A stretch of DNA of 64,000 nucleotides. Source: Ceratothoa steindachneri. Its lineage: Eukaryota; Arthropoda; Malacostraca; Isopoda; Cymothoidae. The stretch is from assembly GCA_963969495.1 (NCBI GenBank), contig OZ018330.1, positions 67,714,907-67,778,906 on the forward strand. The letters run 5' to 3'. Positions 1 through 11,624 of the stretch are shown here, piece after piece. The notes beneath the pieces are model-generated. The model was not told the origin of the DNA. It searched no databases and worked only from the letters and a program-made list of their open reading frames with translations. How positions within the stretch are numbered: the stretch's first letter is position 1; every line of letters begins with the position of its first letter. The position numbers were made by a program, and so were the translations under genes.

Positions 1-140
1 GTTTTATGTGTACCTTTCAGATCTGACACTCGTTTTCCCCGAAAATGCATACTTTTCCCATAATCGACCGAAGTCCATACTAAGAAAAGTATGTATTTCC
101 AGGAAAGACGAGCTTCAGATCTGAAAAGCACATATAAAAC
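1..140. mobile_element. Foldback/MITE-like hairpin
   Basis: The first 32 bases and bases 109-140 are near-perfect inverted copies; both contain TTTCAGATCTGA next to a GTTTTAT-type end. Inside them a second pair of arms, 41-58 and 84-100, is also complementary (GAAAATGCATACTTTTCC against GAAAAGTATGTATTTCC). The whole segment therefore folds into one long, slightly interrupted hairpin with a small loop near 65-80. It has no coding capacity. This is the form of a palindromic MITE or foldback element. The window starts at its outer arm, so its left end and any target duplication cannot be seen. Confidence 0.6.
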
Positions 141-1700
141 TGCATAAGAAAAGCATATTTATAAATTCATTTAAAAGATCTAGACCAGACCTAACCTGGT
201 AATTTTTGACGACGATAGTGCCACTATTTCCGCACAAAATGAACATTTTTTAAGATACCTTCAAAATGGGGAGCTTTGCCCCAAACTCCCACTTAAGTGT
301 GTGGGGTTGCACCCCTCATGCCCCCGCAACTTTAAATAAAAACCGTAATATTTTTAATTCGAAAGCTTACCATCAAATTTGAATGAAAACGTCGTTAGGC
401 CTCTAGTTTGAACCAAAGCTTTCTGCACAAAGCAGTTTATAAATATAAGGGTTAGGATTCGTTAAAACAAATCTTCACCCTATATATTTCTAAGGCTTGA
501 GAATCGACATCCAAAACATCTCGTATGAGTTGGTATTACGATCTATCACTGCCAGCACACGCCATTACACCAAAGAAGTTAAAAACACGGAGACCCGCGA
601 AGCGTTTGATTGGTTAAGAAGGCAGAAAACGCATGCGCAGTTGGCCTGCAGATCTAAAAAAAACATGGCATTGGTTGAATATTGCCTGAACACGCATGCG
701 CAAATCGCCTGTAAGTCTCAAAAGCCAGGTCCAGGTGATTGAATCAAGGCAAAAGTTGAAGGAGCTAGGTCGAAAATGACGCAGAATGATTCGAAGTTAG
801 CAAAATAGCAATATAGTTTTGAAAAGTAAATAACTACGTTATTATTAATTTCCGGAAGTTAAAAATAGCATCGGTAAGCATCATTTTTTAAATTAAAAAC
901 GTTTTTGTCTTTGAAAATTGCGCGCGACTGTTCTCATGGACCTACTTCGCATGGCTGCAACGGCTTCAGGTTGCTTTATGTCGTTTTTGAGTTGGGCACA
1001 CTCGCGAAACGCACCGCCCTTTCATAGATCACTCGCTTGTACCTTATTGCGACGCCGGCGTTGTGCTCCAGACTGTCTGGCACATTCTTTTTGAATGTTG
1101 CAGTCGGAGTGATCTTCGTGCACTTTATCTGATCCGGTGTCTGGACGAGCGGGGTCGCAACCTCTTGTCCAATGTACTCGAAACTGCTCGTGGACACAGA
1201 CTTGTGGACTATCTGACTTTTTGAAGGAGGTTAGCCTCCTGGTGGTAGATCGCATGTTCTTGCACTGGAAGGGGGGAGGCTGGCCTCCCCACGACGCCGG
1301 AGCGTGCTTCCTTCTTGTTTGTTTTGATTTTGTTTTTGTGTTATGTCTTTGTTTAGTTTAGTTTTGTGAACTTTAATGTACCATAGCACTAGGCCAAAAC
1401 TTAAATTACTGCGACTTAAGCTCTTGAAGGCAGTCGCCAGATAGCCGCGGTTAATAAAATCTGAAGAAAATAATCCTATCCCCTGCGCAATGCTACAATC
1501 TTGCGACTTATGTATTAATAGACACACTAACAAAATATAACAAAAAAGGAGAATCGCACTTTTTACTAAAGTTTGCAGCTAAAAAGTATTCATACGATAT
1601 ATTTTTCATATCCAGATGTTAAATTTATTGATTTAATTCAGGACAGTTTGGAACTCTTCGAAGAGTTTCTGTGAACTACATACATATGTAACCAATGGTG
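141..1700. other. No gene recognised; contains a 62-bp tandem duplication
   Basis: I see no convincing coding region here; the short open frames lack family motifs or codon coherence. The only clear structure is a direct duplication at about 608-655 and 669-718. Each copy starts with ATTGGTT and contains ACGCATGCGCA followed by a GCCTG block. Position 1260-1290 is a short GC-rich patch. Nothing else is supported. Confidence 0.5.
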
Positions 1701-1714
1701 CAAGTTAGCGAACA

Positions 1715-2240
1715 CTCTAATGACATAAATTCTAGCATAATTACGAAATTCAAATCTAGGATGCGCTAAACAAAGATCTTTGAAGAACTAGATCTCACTA
1801 AATCTGCAGTTCAGTCAATTCGAGTAAATTTAAGCAATAAAGGTCATATTTTAAGGCATCCTGGGAAAATTCCACTCTGCACAGTTCGGCGGATCCTAAG
1901 AACTGTTAAAAATAATCTAAAGAGGTGTAGAAGGGAAGTGAATGATCGCTTGGTAGAGGAAGGCGTCATTGATTGATAGAATAAAGTGTCCAATATATTG
2001 CATAAGGCAGAAATGTATTGACCTCGACGGATGAAGACTTCTCTATTGAAAAAACATTTATTAAAATCCCTATCTGAAAGACGATAACAATCGTTTCAAG
2101 AAATATTTCAATGTTTGGCATCATGTGCTGTGGCCAGATGAAGAGAAGATTGAGTCGCTTGGCCCAGATGATGTCAGCTATGTTTAGCGTAAATGTGGTG
2201 AGGCTGGTCTTCTAAAAATCTCTCCCCACAGTAAAACATG
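1715..2240 (+). pseudogene. Tc1-like transposase remnant
   Basis: Read across frames on the + strand, this stretch gives pieces in Tc1 order: an N-terminal helix-turn-helix-like part near 1720-1830, a linker near 1880-1960, and a catalytic-core piece at 2120-2200 with VLWPDEEKIE, which corresponds to the first catalytic Asp block (WxDE) of Tc1-family DDE transposases. After it comes a GPDDVSYV-type block and a G-E-A motif with a stop where a Trp is usual. There are several stops (for example near 1975 and 2188) and frame changes. The C-terminal catalytic residues and the inverted ends are not visible. Tc1 enzymes cut and paste DNA at TA sites; this copy cannot make an active one. Confidence 0.6.
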
Positions 2241-2762
2241 CAGATGGCTCTATTAAGTAATGCGGCAGGTTCTATGCATGTAATAAGTGTTGCTGCCGTT
2301 GATTGAATCAACGGGACGATGAATAAAGAGTACTTGATTATAATAATTGCATTTGTTGAATATTATCTTAAGAGTAATGCTTGCAAGCTTAGTTAAGGAC
2401 GAAAATGGATCGGCGTTTAAACGCGATAAAGCCCCCAAACAGACTTCAAAATTAGTTTCGTTGGGGCTGAAGGAAGCTAAAGTAAGCGCCTTGAAAAATT
2501 CATCACAATTACTACCCTTCCAGCCAAATAGAAAATTTATAATATGACTCCCCCATCCCTCCCCGATTTGGAGAAGTTTGTAAATATGAGTGGGACCAAA
2601 TTCCATCCGAATTTTGTTTGGATTTTCTCAAAAACTATATAATCGTATGAGGAGTATCATTAATCAAAAAGTTTATACTATTGACTATTACTTATCAAAT
2701 TGGGTAGGCATAAACACTTTTCGATCGCAACTTTCCTACTTTTGTAATTCATTATCTCGTAT
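2241..2762. other. No gene recognised
   Basis: This is AT-rich sequence with two overlapping antiparallel open frames (about 2253-2606 and 2347-2547), neither with a recognisable motif. I treat them as chance frames. Confidence 0.4.
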
Positions 2763-3195
2763 GGAGTACTCCCTTGCTTATTTCTCAGCAAGGTAAAAGA
2801 AAGAATCTTGCAAGTTCAACTTGGCAGCACCCCATTTACTCACCGTATTCAAGCCTCCAGTCAATTAGGCTTTACGTGAGTCTCCCCGATAATTGTATTC
2901 TCCCATTTTCTCTGGAAGCAATCACCGTGCATCCTCTCTCAGACACTCGTCCCCGTCAAGTCATTTGTATCCCCCCGTCCTCGTTTGGTACCCCGGGTCT
3001 CATCTTATTTATTGTCATTTATTTACTTTTGCTAATAATATTTTCTTTGTATATAGTAAAGTTATTTTTCTATAATATAGTTTCCCTCAACCTATAACCT
3101 CTAAGAATTGATTATTAAGGCCAACCGCACTCGATTTTTTTTTTATTTAACCCTCGCACTGGGCTCTGTATCCATATTTCTGGTGTGCTCCATTC
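2763..3195 (+). repeat. Dispersed repeat copy 1 (LTR-like 3' part)
   Basis: This segment matches 37957-38385 almost base for base, starting at GGAGTACTCCCT and ending near CTCTGTATCC. Shared landmarks are CAGCAAGGTAAAAGAAAG, CAAGCCTCCAGTCAATTAGG, TAGTAAAGTTAT and AGGCCAACCGCACTCGA. The sequence just before 2763 does not continue the match, so this copy is truncated at its 5' side relative to copy 2, which has a TATA-bearing region upstream. The best guess is the R-U5 part of an LTR, but no partner LTR or internal coding region is attached. Confidence 0.6.
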
Positions 3196-3489
3196 GAACG
3201 TCAACGCAGAGTCAATCCTCGGCTAGCATCGACTTTTGACTCTACGACAGGTACATTCTTCATTACTTTTTAAATTAATATAAGCTCCACGAAAAAGAAT
3301 TTAAGTGGACAGAAGTCTCCAGCGAAGGAGAAGAGGAGGAACAATACATTTAAATTTAAACAATGGCCACATCCTCTCGTACAAACTTCAAAGGATACAA
3401 AAATTATACAAATATCCGATAGAATACGAAAGTAGTAAATAAAATAAAAAACATATTTCCTTCAAGTAATCTAAGTCTATGTAACTATA

Positions 3490-4235
3490 AAATCTCATTC
3501 AGATTATGTATGAGCTTAAGGAATTGTATGCAACACTCAAGAATGCCAATACACATGCAAACCATCATTTGAATATGATTATGGGGTGCTTTAATGCAAT
3601 GGCTGGAAACTAACGACACGACAGCCGATCGGTCCGAAATTTACCAGTCTGCGAGGGAATTAAACCTGCTATTATATTAGTAGAATTAAAAACAAAAATG
3701 AAATCGATTACATACACTTTTTAGGACATTTCAAAAGAGGAGGCAACCACTGACTACTCAGGAAAGAAACGAGGACGATCTAAATTCGTGATACTGAACT
3801 CATTAAAGCTCGACACTCAAGATAAAGTAAACACCTTTTAGATTGCACTACCAAAAAGGTTTAATGAGTTTTTTGACCAAGTGGCAGAATCTACATTTTT
3901 AAAAAACTGCAAAAAAAATAATTTGAAAAATTCGGAATTTTCAAAAATGAAGGGAAAATACGAAAGAACTGAAAATTGAGATTGGATGGAAGAATTCGAT
4001 AACAAATTTAATATACTGAACTCAACCAGCTAATTAAAAATATAACACAGTGTAGAATATATAATACAAATTTAATTTTATAGGATCTACTGAAAACAGC
4101 AAATCACTGAAACAGACGAAAAAACACCTAGCAATTGGTAAACATCCAGTCACAAGAGTAAAGGATGCATAGGGAAACATAATAGACAATTGTGATATTG
4201 CCCTCTATAATGAATTCTAGAGAACTTGAATGGGT
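3490..4235 (+). pseudogene. RTE-like LINE endonuclease/linker remnant
   Basis: Translated fragments resemble the stretch from the apurinic-type endonuclease into the RT linker of RTE-clade LINEs. Near 3560-3615 is NMIMGCFNAMAG, matching the GDFNA(K)VG endonuclease block with the Asp replaced by Cys. Near 3695-3760 is an N-E-I-D-like patch, and near 4115-4215 a segment like KHLAIGKHPVTRVKDA followed by GNIIDN, which in RTE elements precedes the RT domain. Stops interrupt every frame and no RT motif follows. It is an old 3'-truncated piece, identified by motif order only. Confidence 0.45.
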
Positions 4236-7135
4236 GGCGTTTTTTTACCTGTTATGAGAATGACCATTATTAATTTGATCTCTTTATGTTGCTAAGGGCA
4301 ATGATCTTCCGTGAAATTGTCTCACGTTCTTTTTCTAGTTCGGGGAGTTTAATGTTATTTGGTGGTGTACAGAAGTTGTACGTACTCAGAGTTATCAACC
4401 ATTGTTACCCAGTTCCGTAAACTTAAGGATACTTTGCAATCTCTGCCCTTTGGTTGACTTTCCTGGTATCGTAGGCAAAGGGGACTAGCAGAAGTTTGGA
4501 TCTCAGTCTCTCATGCGACATCATGAGGTACTGGACCATTGACCTCACGGCTTAGTACATTTTGGCCCGTCATTGACTTCGACTCTGGTTCTAAAGTAGA
4601 CAACAGTATCGGAGATGAGAGGAACTCTAATACTGGACCCCAACCACAACTAGTCATCTGGGGACGCGCCGAGAATAGATTTTGACACGCAGTTTTAAGA
4701 CTGAAAAAATCACGCTAAGAAGATTACGGTCAAGCCGATGTGAGACACCGTTTTCGATTACAGGGAAGTTAAGTAACATTGGGTGTGATAATTTGCAAGA
4801 TTGGACCACGATATGGGTTGCCTTCATGCCAACTATCATATACTGTAGATGCCTATGATTTTTATGTAACGTTAAACTGTAGATCTTCACTGAGAAATAA
4901 AAGACATTAAATAGTCTACAATCAGGAAGTGAGCCCCAATTTTGCAAAGAGTTTGAGAAGAAAGTGAAAGGGTTAATATAAAACAAGATATATAACTCTT
5001 TTAGCACTGAAAATACATCTCTAATAAAGTTGTCACTTTTTTTTACATCCAAATGAAGCAAATATGAATTGATGGCAAGTTATTGGGATCTTTGTGTTCT
5101 TGTGCTCAATCAACCCTCTCTATACTGGAGCTTATTCAGTTTTCTCTTTTGGCGTTTAACTTTCAAGTAAGAAGACAATCATTTCCTTTAGTGGAGTTCT
5201 CTTGTTTAAACGTTTTTATTTGTACTTCGACTCTTTCCCTCGAGTCATCGAAATGACCAAAGGCCTTTTCTCCGTCTCCATGAATGATAGTTTCCCGTCG
5301 TGGCTCTTTTCACTTATTTCTCCAAAGCCAGGATTCATTTTATACTGAGTTATTCCATACACTACTCCTCATGGAAGCGTCTTCGATGTAAGAAAAGACG
5401 ATACCTTTCCTTGGTTCGTTTGAGTGTTTCTCAGAGTGAGTGTTTTTTGCTGGAAACTCGGGGTTCATAGTGAGGAATTGGACTTCCTTAAGTTAAAACA
5501 AAATCTGTTCTTGACATCTATTTAGTACAAAGACTATTTTAGTTTTTATTTTCCAAAGTAACCAAACAAATTGTTTTATCCTTGCCATTTCAGGTTTAAC
5601 CCAACTAAACTAAAAGAAATAATATTAGTATACTTATGATGATGGGAGCATATGCCCATAGATAATATTTCCATTTAGTTGAGTGGTTATACTTTTTACT
5701 TATAAATCGCATGCTTTTTGGGGGGAGCAACTATTAAGAAAAAGTACCTCCTTTTTTATAGAAAATGGGGTACTTAAAGACCCTCATAAGGGTGTTACAA
5801 AGTATTCGAGGTTTCGTTATCAACTCCAACCAAGAGGGTGGAGAGAACAAGAAAAACCGAAATAAATAGAAGAATTAATTAAAAATTAGTGAGAGGAAGC
5901 TTTTACGATATATGTATTATGTAATTACTGATGAAAACTAATTATTTTGGTTCTTTATTTGAAATTTATCTTCGCCACGTTCGAATTCACCTTCGACTAC
6001 GAAGCCAAACGATTAATTATCCCCAAAGCGCTATCATATCGCCCCTATCGCCTCTCGCATCACTTTCGGGTACTTTTATCCTCCTATACATCTTCGAACA
6101 TGACTAATTTCACTTTCTTTAGCGTGGCTGTTATAGGTCCCCTTTCCTCATAAATCGTGTAGTGCCTCAAGGCAAGTTCGTATCTCCCATAAGTTTGCCA
6201 AGGTCGAGGTCAGCGATAAACCTAAGAGATGGCCTGGACACATGAGGAGTTGAATTTAAATTGAATAATGCTGGTAATTAGCGCTCATGGGAGAATATCT
6301 GTAATTATATCAGTTTGATGATCAGGTCACTACAGGATCTTTTTTATTGTCGAGAGTTTTGGGGGTGAGTTTGAAGATTTATTGGGATGTTATTTATCTT
6401 AGAAATCACCTAAAGTACTTCATCTTCTACTCGACGATTTGTATTCCTTTTCTTTTTTCCTTCTATCGCTTGCTACATGCCTTTGTATTACTCTAGTTAC
6501 ATGTTTATTTTGCACATAGAAGAGAAACAATTGCAAAAACTGTAAGCTCGATTTCTGGCAATGAACCTGCGTTAAAAGCCGCTGGCGTCATAGTACCAGA
6601 AAAAAATATGTACAAACTTTTGACAATAAAAAAATAAAGAAAGCTTAAATAACTGACAAAAATGAGAACAAAAAATTAGCCTGCAATGAAGGGCACAAAC
6701 TTGAAAAAACGCGGGTGTCGTCCCCGACGACCTCCAGACATAGGCGGGAGAGCAAGGGTTCGCCTCGGCCAAGCCATCGATCAACCCTTGAGGTCTGTTC
6801 ACTTCTTAAGATTAATTGCAGCTCGACTGGTGAAAACAGCCTTAAGAGGCAGTTGGAGCGCGCGCGCAAGATTCCACTTATTGATATGCGATGCACTGAA
6901 AACAACGCGGCAGCGGAGCGAACTGTGTAATCTGCTAAGGCGCATGTTCTAAAATTAGCGCCCCATTTGGAACGTCGACAATTGCCTCTCTCAAACACCA
7001 AGAAGTTTAGTTGCTTAGAAACAATCGAAGGAATGTGTCCCTATATGGGATCGAGGCCACCATGTTAGGCCTATTAATCGAGCAAAGGCCTCAAAATCTA
7101 GTGAACGGGAAATAATCTGAATTAGTAATTCCAGG

Positions 7136-7137
<2 letters not shown>
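4236..7137. other. No gene recognised (2.9 kb)
   Basis: I found no coding family, inverted ends or tandem array here. The longest open frame (4654-5061, minus, 135 codons) has no recognisable motif and is flanked by stop-rich sequence. A pair of overlapping antiparallel frames near 6570-7000 is also unsupported. The stretch is probably intergenic or unrecognised transposon debris. Confidence 0.4.
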
Positions 7138-7195
<58 letters not shown>

Positions 7196-7202
7196 TTGTT
7201 TT
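7138..7202. repeat. (TC)n microsatellite
   Basis: A nearly pure TC dinucleotide run with two TTT interruptions. It is followed by further pyrimidine-rich CTCTCNNAT-like sequence to about 7290. Confidence 0.95.
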
Positions 7203-7294
7203 TCTTTGTAAATGCCTATGTGCATTTCTACACACTCCCATTTACTCACAATCTCTCCAATTCTCTCGCATTCTCTTATAGTCTCTCTCTCCCT

Positions 7295-7296
<2 letters not shown>

Positions 7297-7359
<63 letters not shown>
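7297..7359. repeat. (AT)n microsatellite
   Basis: An uninterrupted AT run of about 31 units, ending at TAATATTGAGG. Confidence 0.97.
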
Positions 7360-7364
<5 letters not shown>

Positions 7365-7678
7365 GAGGATAAATCCCAGAGCCCCGAGAAACGGATGCAG
7401 CATCTTTTAATTTTTCACAACGTATCGAAAACTACAAGTTTTCATCTTCAGGCTAGAATAAGTTTACGAAGTCAATACATATGAAGAAAACTTGAAAAGG
7501 CCAACAAGACATTATTTTAAAGGGTGACCAATTATCTCTGTCTTCTCGGTAAAAGATTGCCTTCATTGTGCCGCCCTCTGCTCTCTATGATTCTAGTCTT
7601 CTTCTAATGTCCCTTTCTCTTACCTCTAAAAAACTCCTGTTTCTTGTCTCATTGCTCATTCCGTCAAATTTCTCTTTC

Positions 7679-7681
<3 letters not shown>

Positions 7682-7745
<64 letters not shown>
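7682..7745. repeat. (AT)n microsatellite, left flank of MITE
   Basis: An AT run with a single C interruption near 7711. It abuts the left inverted repeat of the palindromic element that follows, and an equivalent AT run abuts the other side at 8029. Confidence 0.95.
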
Positions 7746-7747
<2 letters not shown>

Positions 7748-8024
7748 AATATGTACCACGGAAGGAAACTGAATAAAAGGCGGATGGAGTTAGTACTTTC
7801 GTCTATTCGACAATTTCAAACTCAATGGTAAGAAAAATAAGACACAGTATTTCCCTGGGACGAGGTCAACATTTTAATGCTAGATCCAATTTTATCACTT
7901 TTTCTAAAATCCGAATAATCATAGGGAAACGCGCTTAGTATAAATACTGTGAGTTTGAAAATGTCGAATAGACGAAAGTACTAATTCCATCCGCCTTTTA
8001 TTCAGTTTCCTTTCGTGGTACATA

Positions 8025-8028
<4 letters not shown>
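7746..8028. mobile_element. Palindromic MITE inserted in (AT)n
   Basis: About 79 bp at each end (7746-7824 and 7950-8028) are inverted copies with only a handful of mismatches; both carry ATGTACCACG at the outside and CTATTCGACA near the inside. The pairing continues with small gaps through a CACAGTATTT block and a TTCCCT block. The centre of about 90 bp is unpaired and non-coding. On both sides the element is bounded by (AT)n, which fits a TA target site as used by Tc1/mariner-type transposases. No transposase is encoded, so it would have needed one in trans. The inverted ends do not match those of the two mariner-type elements elsewhere in the window. Confidence 0.85.

Positions 8029-8102
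<74 letters not shown>
8029..8102. repeat. (AT)n microsatellite, right flank of MITE
   Basis: A pure AT run directly after the right inverted repeat. It is followed by pyrimidine-rich sequence made of degenerate CATTCTC and TTTCTC units to about 8290. Confidence 0.95.
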
Positions 8103-8105
<3 letters not shown>

Positions 8106-8283
8106 CAGTATCTCTCCATTTCTCCACATTTCTCTCTAATTATCTCCAAATATCCAATTCTCTCCCACTCTTTCTCAGATTCATTCACTCCCTCATTTTC
8201 CATTCTCACATTCCCTCATTCTCATTTCCTCCATTCCGAATTTCTCTCATTCCCTCTTTCTTACCTCCACACTTTCTCACATT

Positions 8284-11157
8284 CTCTCTACTGCAAGAGG
8301 CCCTGCTGCACAGCAACATGAGAGTAATACATGCCCTCCCGGTGACGAAGAACCGGTCCCAGGGGCTGAAGACCCAGGCAACCTAGAAAGAGCTCATGGT
8401 GATGCGTCCCTTTCTGAGAACAACACAGCAACCGAGTCGTCGGGAAACGCGTTAGAGGAGGGAGCGCGTGGACTAGCCAGCGTTCCATAAAAGTTTTATT
8501 TTTTAACGCGAGGTCGATACGAAACAATTGGGACGAATTTCTGGCTGCATACAAGATACAAGATAGCATACATAAAGTTAGAATGTGAAGAGAATGATAG
8601 GATAGATAGAAAACAGTGTGTAAAAAGTGTATGTGTTGATGGAATGATTGGCCTCCGATAACCGAATATATATCGTGAAGATCGTAGAAACGTGGATCCA
8701 TACTGACAATCGAAATGTCGAGGATAAGTTTGCAATCCTCGGTTATACAACGTTCCCCCGTGCCTGACCTTGGTGGCATTGCTATGGTATAGGCCCAGAA
8801 CTGTTTCCCCGCTGTCAAATGCAAGGAAAGATGTGGTTACGAGATTTTAGGGATAGACATAAAACTTATCAGCTCCTCTTATCGATTAGTGGTGGTGTAC
8901 AGGGCGCAAAGAGAGGCAGAAGAGTCAGACTTAAGCCTCTACGCAAAATTTACCGACCTGATAAATAATCGCACGGGTTTGGTGATTTGCGATTTTAACT
9001 GCCATGGGAGTGAGTGGAGGAACTGGTCAGGCGGTGCTGAAGGGAGGAGACTGATTGAGTTCGCTCAGGATAATTTTCTGACACAGTGGATCGACAAGCC
9101 AACGAGGTGTGAGAACATGTTAGATTTAGTGTTTACCACCAAGGACGACATGGTATCCTGACTCAGCGTGGGAGAGTGTCTAGGCGGAAGCGATCACCGC
9201 ACAGTTACGTTTTCCGTCCAAATTTCATGCGACAGATGCTTTCACGTCGCTACCTTCTCAAAACCGACTTCGGATTCACGAGCTTCGTGGGTCTTCTGAA
9301 TGCGATAGCTCTGCTTGCGCTCGCAACATGAGAAGGAGCCTCGGACAAATGGTTGACCTTTAGATAAAACTTTATGACCCAATAGTCTGCGTTTGTCCCC
9401 AGCAGAAGGATGAGCGGCAAGCCTCTCCAACCGAAATGGTACAATCGTGGCATCACCGCAGCGATAAAGCACAGGAAAACTGCCTACAATACCTGGAAAG
9501 CCAACTGTAATGAAGAAAGGCTTCTTCAAGACAAGGAAAAGTGTAGGCAAGTTAAAGCACTGGTGCGCAGAGTTAAGTGCAGCGAGGAAGTTCGGGTGGC
9601 CTCCATCGGTAAAAAGACTCCGAAAGAATTCTTCCTGCAATTTTTCCCGCTGAGAGATGACAATGGCGTGTTACGGAAGTCAGAACCAGACATTGTCAAC
9701 GTGTTGAACGGCTACTTCGCCTCTGTATCTACGAGGGAAGTTGACGGTCCAGCTCCAAGATCGGGGGTTTATCTTGAAGAGTGGGAAAAACTATGTGAAA
9801 TAGTATTAGAGAGAAAAGAAGTATTAGCCAGATTAGGAAACCTTAATCCGTATAATTCTACAGGTCCGGATGGCTTTCTTTCTAGAGTCCACCCATAAGT
9901 TAGTAAAGAGGTCGCTCCACACCTCACTACCATTTTCAATGTCTTTGGAAACTAGAGAGGTGCCGGAAAACTCGAGAATAGCAGACGTAACCCCCATCTA
10001 TAAGAAGGGGGACATCCATCGTAGGTAAACTGTTTAAGGGAATAATCGCAGACCGTATAGTGCAACACTTACATAGAGTCACACAACCTAATATTGGATT
10101 CCCAACTGGGATTTCGCCAGAACCCTTTCATGTCTCACCAATCTACTAGAATTTGTCCACAGTATTTTGACTGGGTATGATCGTGGTCGAGCTGTGGATA
10201 TCTTATACCTGGACTCTCAAAAAGCATTTGATAAGGTACCACACCGCAGTTTGATAAATAAGGTCCGCGCCTATGGCATTACCGACAAGGTAGCCGAATG
10301 AATAAAAAACGGGCTCTAGAGACAGAGGGAACGAGTAAAGATCAACGGGGTAGCCTTGCAATGGGCACCGGTCAGTAGCGCAGTGCCCTAGGGTTCAGTG
10401 TTGGGGCCTTAATTGTTCATCGTCTACATTAATGACATAGACGAAGGACTACTATGCTCCATAGCCAAGTTCACCGACTGTAGCAAGTTAGGAGGTAGTG
10501 TGAGCTCGCGAGAAGGAGTGGAACGCCTACAAAATAGCCTTTTCAAGATAGGCGAGTGGTTAGAAAGGTAGCAGATGCCATTTAACATTGGCAAGGGCAA
10601 GGTAATGCCCATCGGCCATGCTAGTCCTCAGGAAAAATATTCTTTGTTAGGCAAAACGGCTAGTTATCTCTGACCTTGAGAAAGATTTAGGCGTGCTAAT
10701 CAGTAGTGGCATAAAATTATTTAAGCAGTGTCTCTAGGTGGAAAAGAGGGCACAACGAATGGTTGGGTACATAAAGAGGCATTTTCGCTTTCGAAAGAAG
10801 CAGATTGTTCTCGCCTTGTACAACTCTCTAGTCCGGTCACACCTTAAATACGCCGTATAATTCTGGTCCGTAACCAAGAGGAGGGACATTGAACGGCTGG
10901 AAAGGGTATAGGCCAGAGTCACAAAATTGATCGCTTCCCTAAGACATAAAAGTCATCAGCATAGGCTACGAGAACTGGGGATGTTCTCCTTGGAGACGCG
11001 CCATTTAAGAGGCCAGCTGATTGAAACTTTTAAGGTAATACTAGTTGAAAACGTAGATCACAGGAGGCTGTTCACGTTGAACGCAAATACTACACGTAAC
11101 CACGGTTACAAAGTGGAATTACCGCAATTCCATACCAGCATTTGCGGCAACTTCTTC
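8284..11157 (+). pseudogene. CR1-like LINE ORF2 (endonuclease-RT), broken
   Basis: This is a decayed CR1-type retrotransposon reverse-transcribing polyprotein. An endonuclease start is visible near 8490-8540 (a block like FLTRGRYETIG, the N-A-R-S-I-R-N region). After a scrambled or deleted part the endonuclease resumes at 8889-9161 with LVICDFNCHGSEW (GDFN block) and DKPTR...LDLVFTT, then GGSDH at 9187. The linker open frame at 9410-9898 contains TPKEFF, LNGYFASV and GPDGFLSR. RT motifs follow: LDSQKAFDKVPH near 10213, a P*GSVLGP block near 10388, and at about 10468 FTDCSKLG where active enzymes have FADD, so the catalytic Asp pair is lost. The C-terminal part (10927-11157) has FSLETRHLRGQLIETFK and ends at CGNFF, about 25 codons before the usual end. 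Many stops and frameshifts make it inactive. Confidence 0.88.
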
Positions 11158-11167
11158 TCGAAAATTC

Positions 11168-11270
11168 CGAAGTAGGAAATAATTACTTCCAAAGAAAAAT
11201 TATTCCGTTTTCTCTTTCTTGCGGTGTGTTGGATTTATTTGATCATTCACTCGTGCTCATGAAATATACA
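11168..11270 (+). repeat. LINE/SINE tail repeat, copy 1
   Basis: It begins CGAAGTAGGAAATAA directly after the truncated CR1-like coding end and matches 11511-11610 at roughly 85% identity, including CTTTCTTGCGGTGTGTTGG and CTCATGA before an AT-rich end. It is either the 3' untranslated tail of the LINE or the 3' part of a SINE joined to the LINE. Confidence 0.75.
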
Positions 11271-11410
11271 CATTGTGTATTTGTTGCGTGCTTAACTCAA
11301 TTTCTCCTGTGTTCTTTGAATTCCCAATTAATTCTCTCTCTTTCTCAATCTCGATCGACCATGTAAAACGTGCCTTTAAAAGCTTGTCTATTCGGAAGAT
11401 TTTTGTCTTC

Positions 11411-11500
11411 CGCATAGCCGAGTGTTCTAAGGACGGTTTAATTGAGATCAAAGCGGTTGCTCGCTGCCTCAGTGCGCACGGTTCGAATCCCACCCCAGCC
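11411..11500 (+). repeat. tRNA-like SINE head
   Basis: The segment has an A-box-like TAGCCGAGTGTTCTAAGG and a perfect B-box GGTTCGAATCCC about 60 bases downstream (11470-11481), with a long variable-arm-like stretch between them, as in leucine or serine tRNAs. It lacks a proper acceptor stem and is followed by CCCCGGTTTTTT and then tail copy 2, so it reads as the pol III promoter head of a tRNA-derived SINE rather than a working tRNA gene. A SINE of this type is copied by the reverse transcriptase of a partner LINE. Confidence 0.55.
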
Positions 11501-11510
11501 CCGGTTTTTT

Positions 11511-11610
11511 CGAAGTAGGAAATAACTATTTTGGAAGAACAATTAATCCGTTTTCCCTTTCTTGCGGTGTGTTGGATTTAGTTCATCATTCTCTCGCGCT
11601 CATGATATAT
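11511..11610 (+). repeat. LINE/SINE tail repeat, copy 2
   Basis: This is the second copy of the approximately 100-bp tail found after the CR1-like LINE, here placed directly behind the tRNA-like head. It ends in CATGATAT and an (AT)n run to 11624, then a short ATC trinucleotide run, consistent with a LINE-type simple-repeat tail. Confidence 0.75.
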
Positions 11611-11624
11611 ATATATATATATAT

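Noticed and set aside
4654..5061. 135-codon minus-strand frame as a gene
   Set aside because: No motif, no splice or start context, and surrounding sequence is stop-rich in all frames.
7091..7297. Arg-Glu repeat frame on the minus strand
   Set aside because: It is a translation of the (TC)n run.
8015..8110. Frames coding for long Ile-Tyr repeats (also at 7212, 7568, 30697, 56215 and 56222)
   Set aside because: They are translations of (AT)n microsatellites and not genes.
11411..11500. Functional tRNA-Leu gene
   Set aside because: Acceptor stem arms do not pair and the segment is fused to a LINE-type tail.
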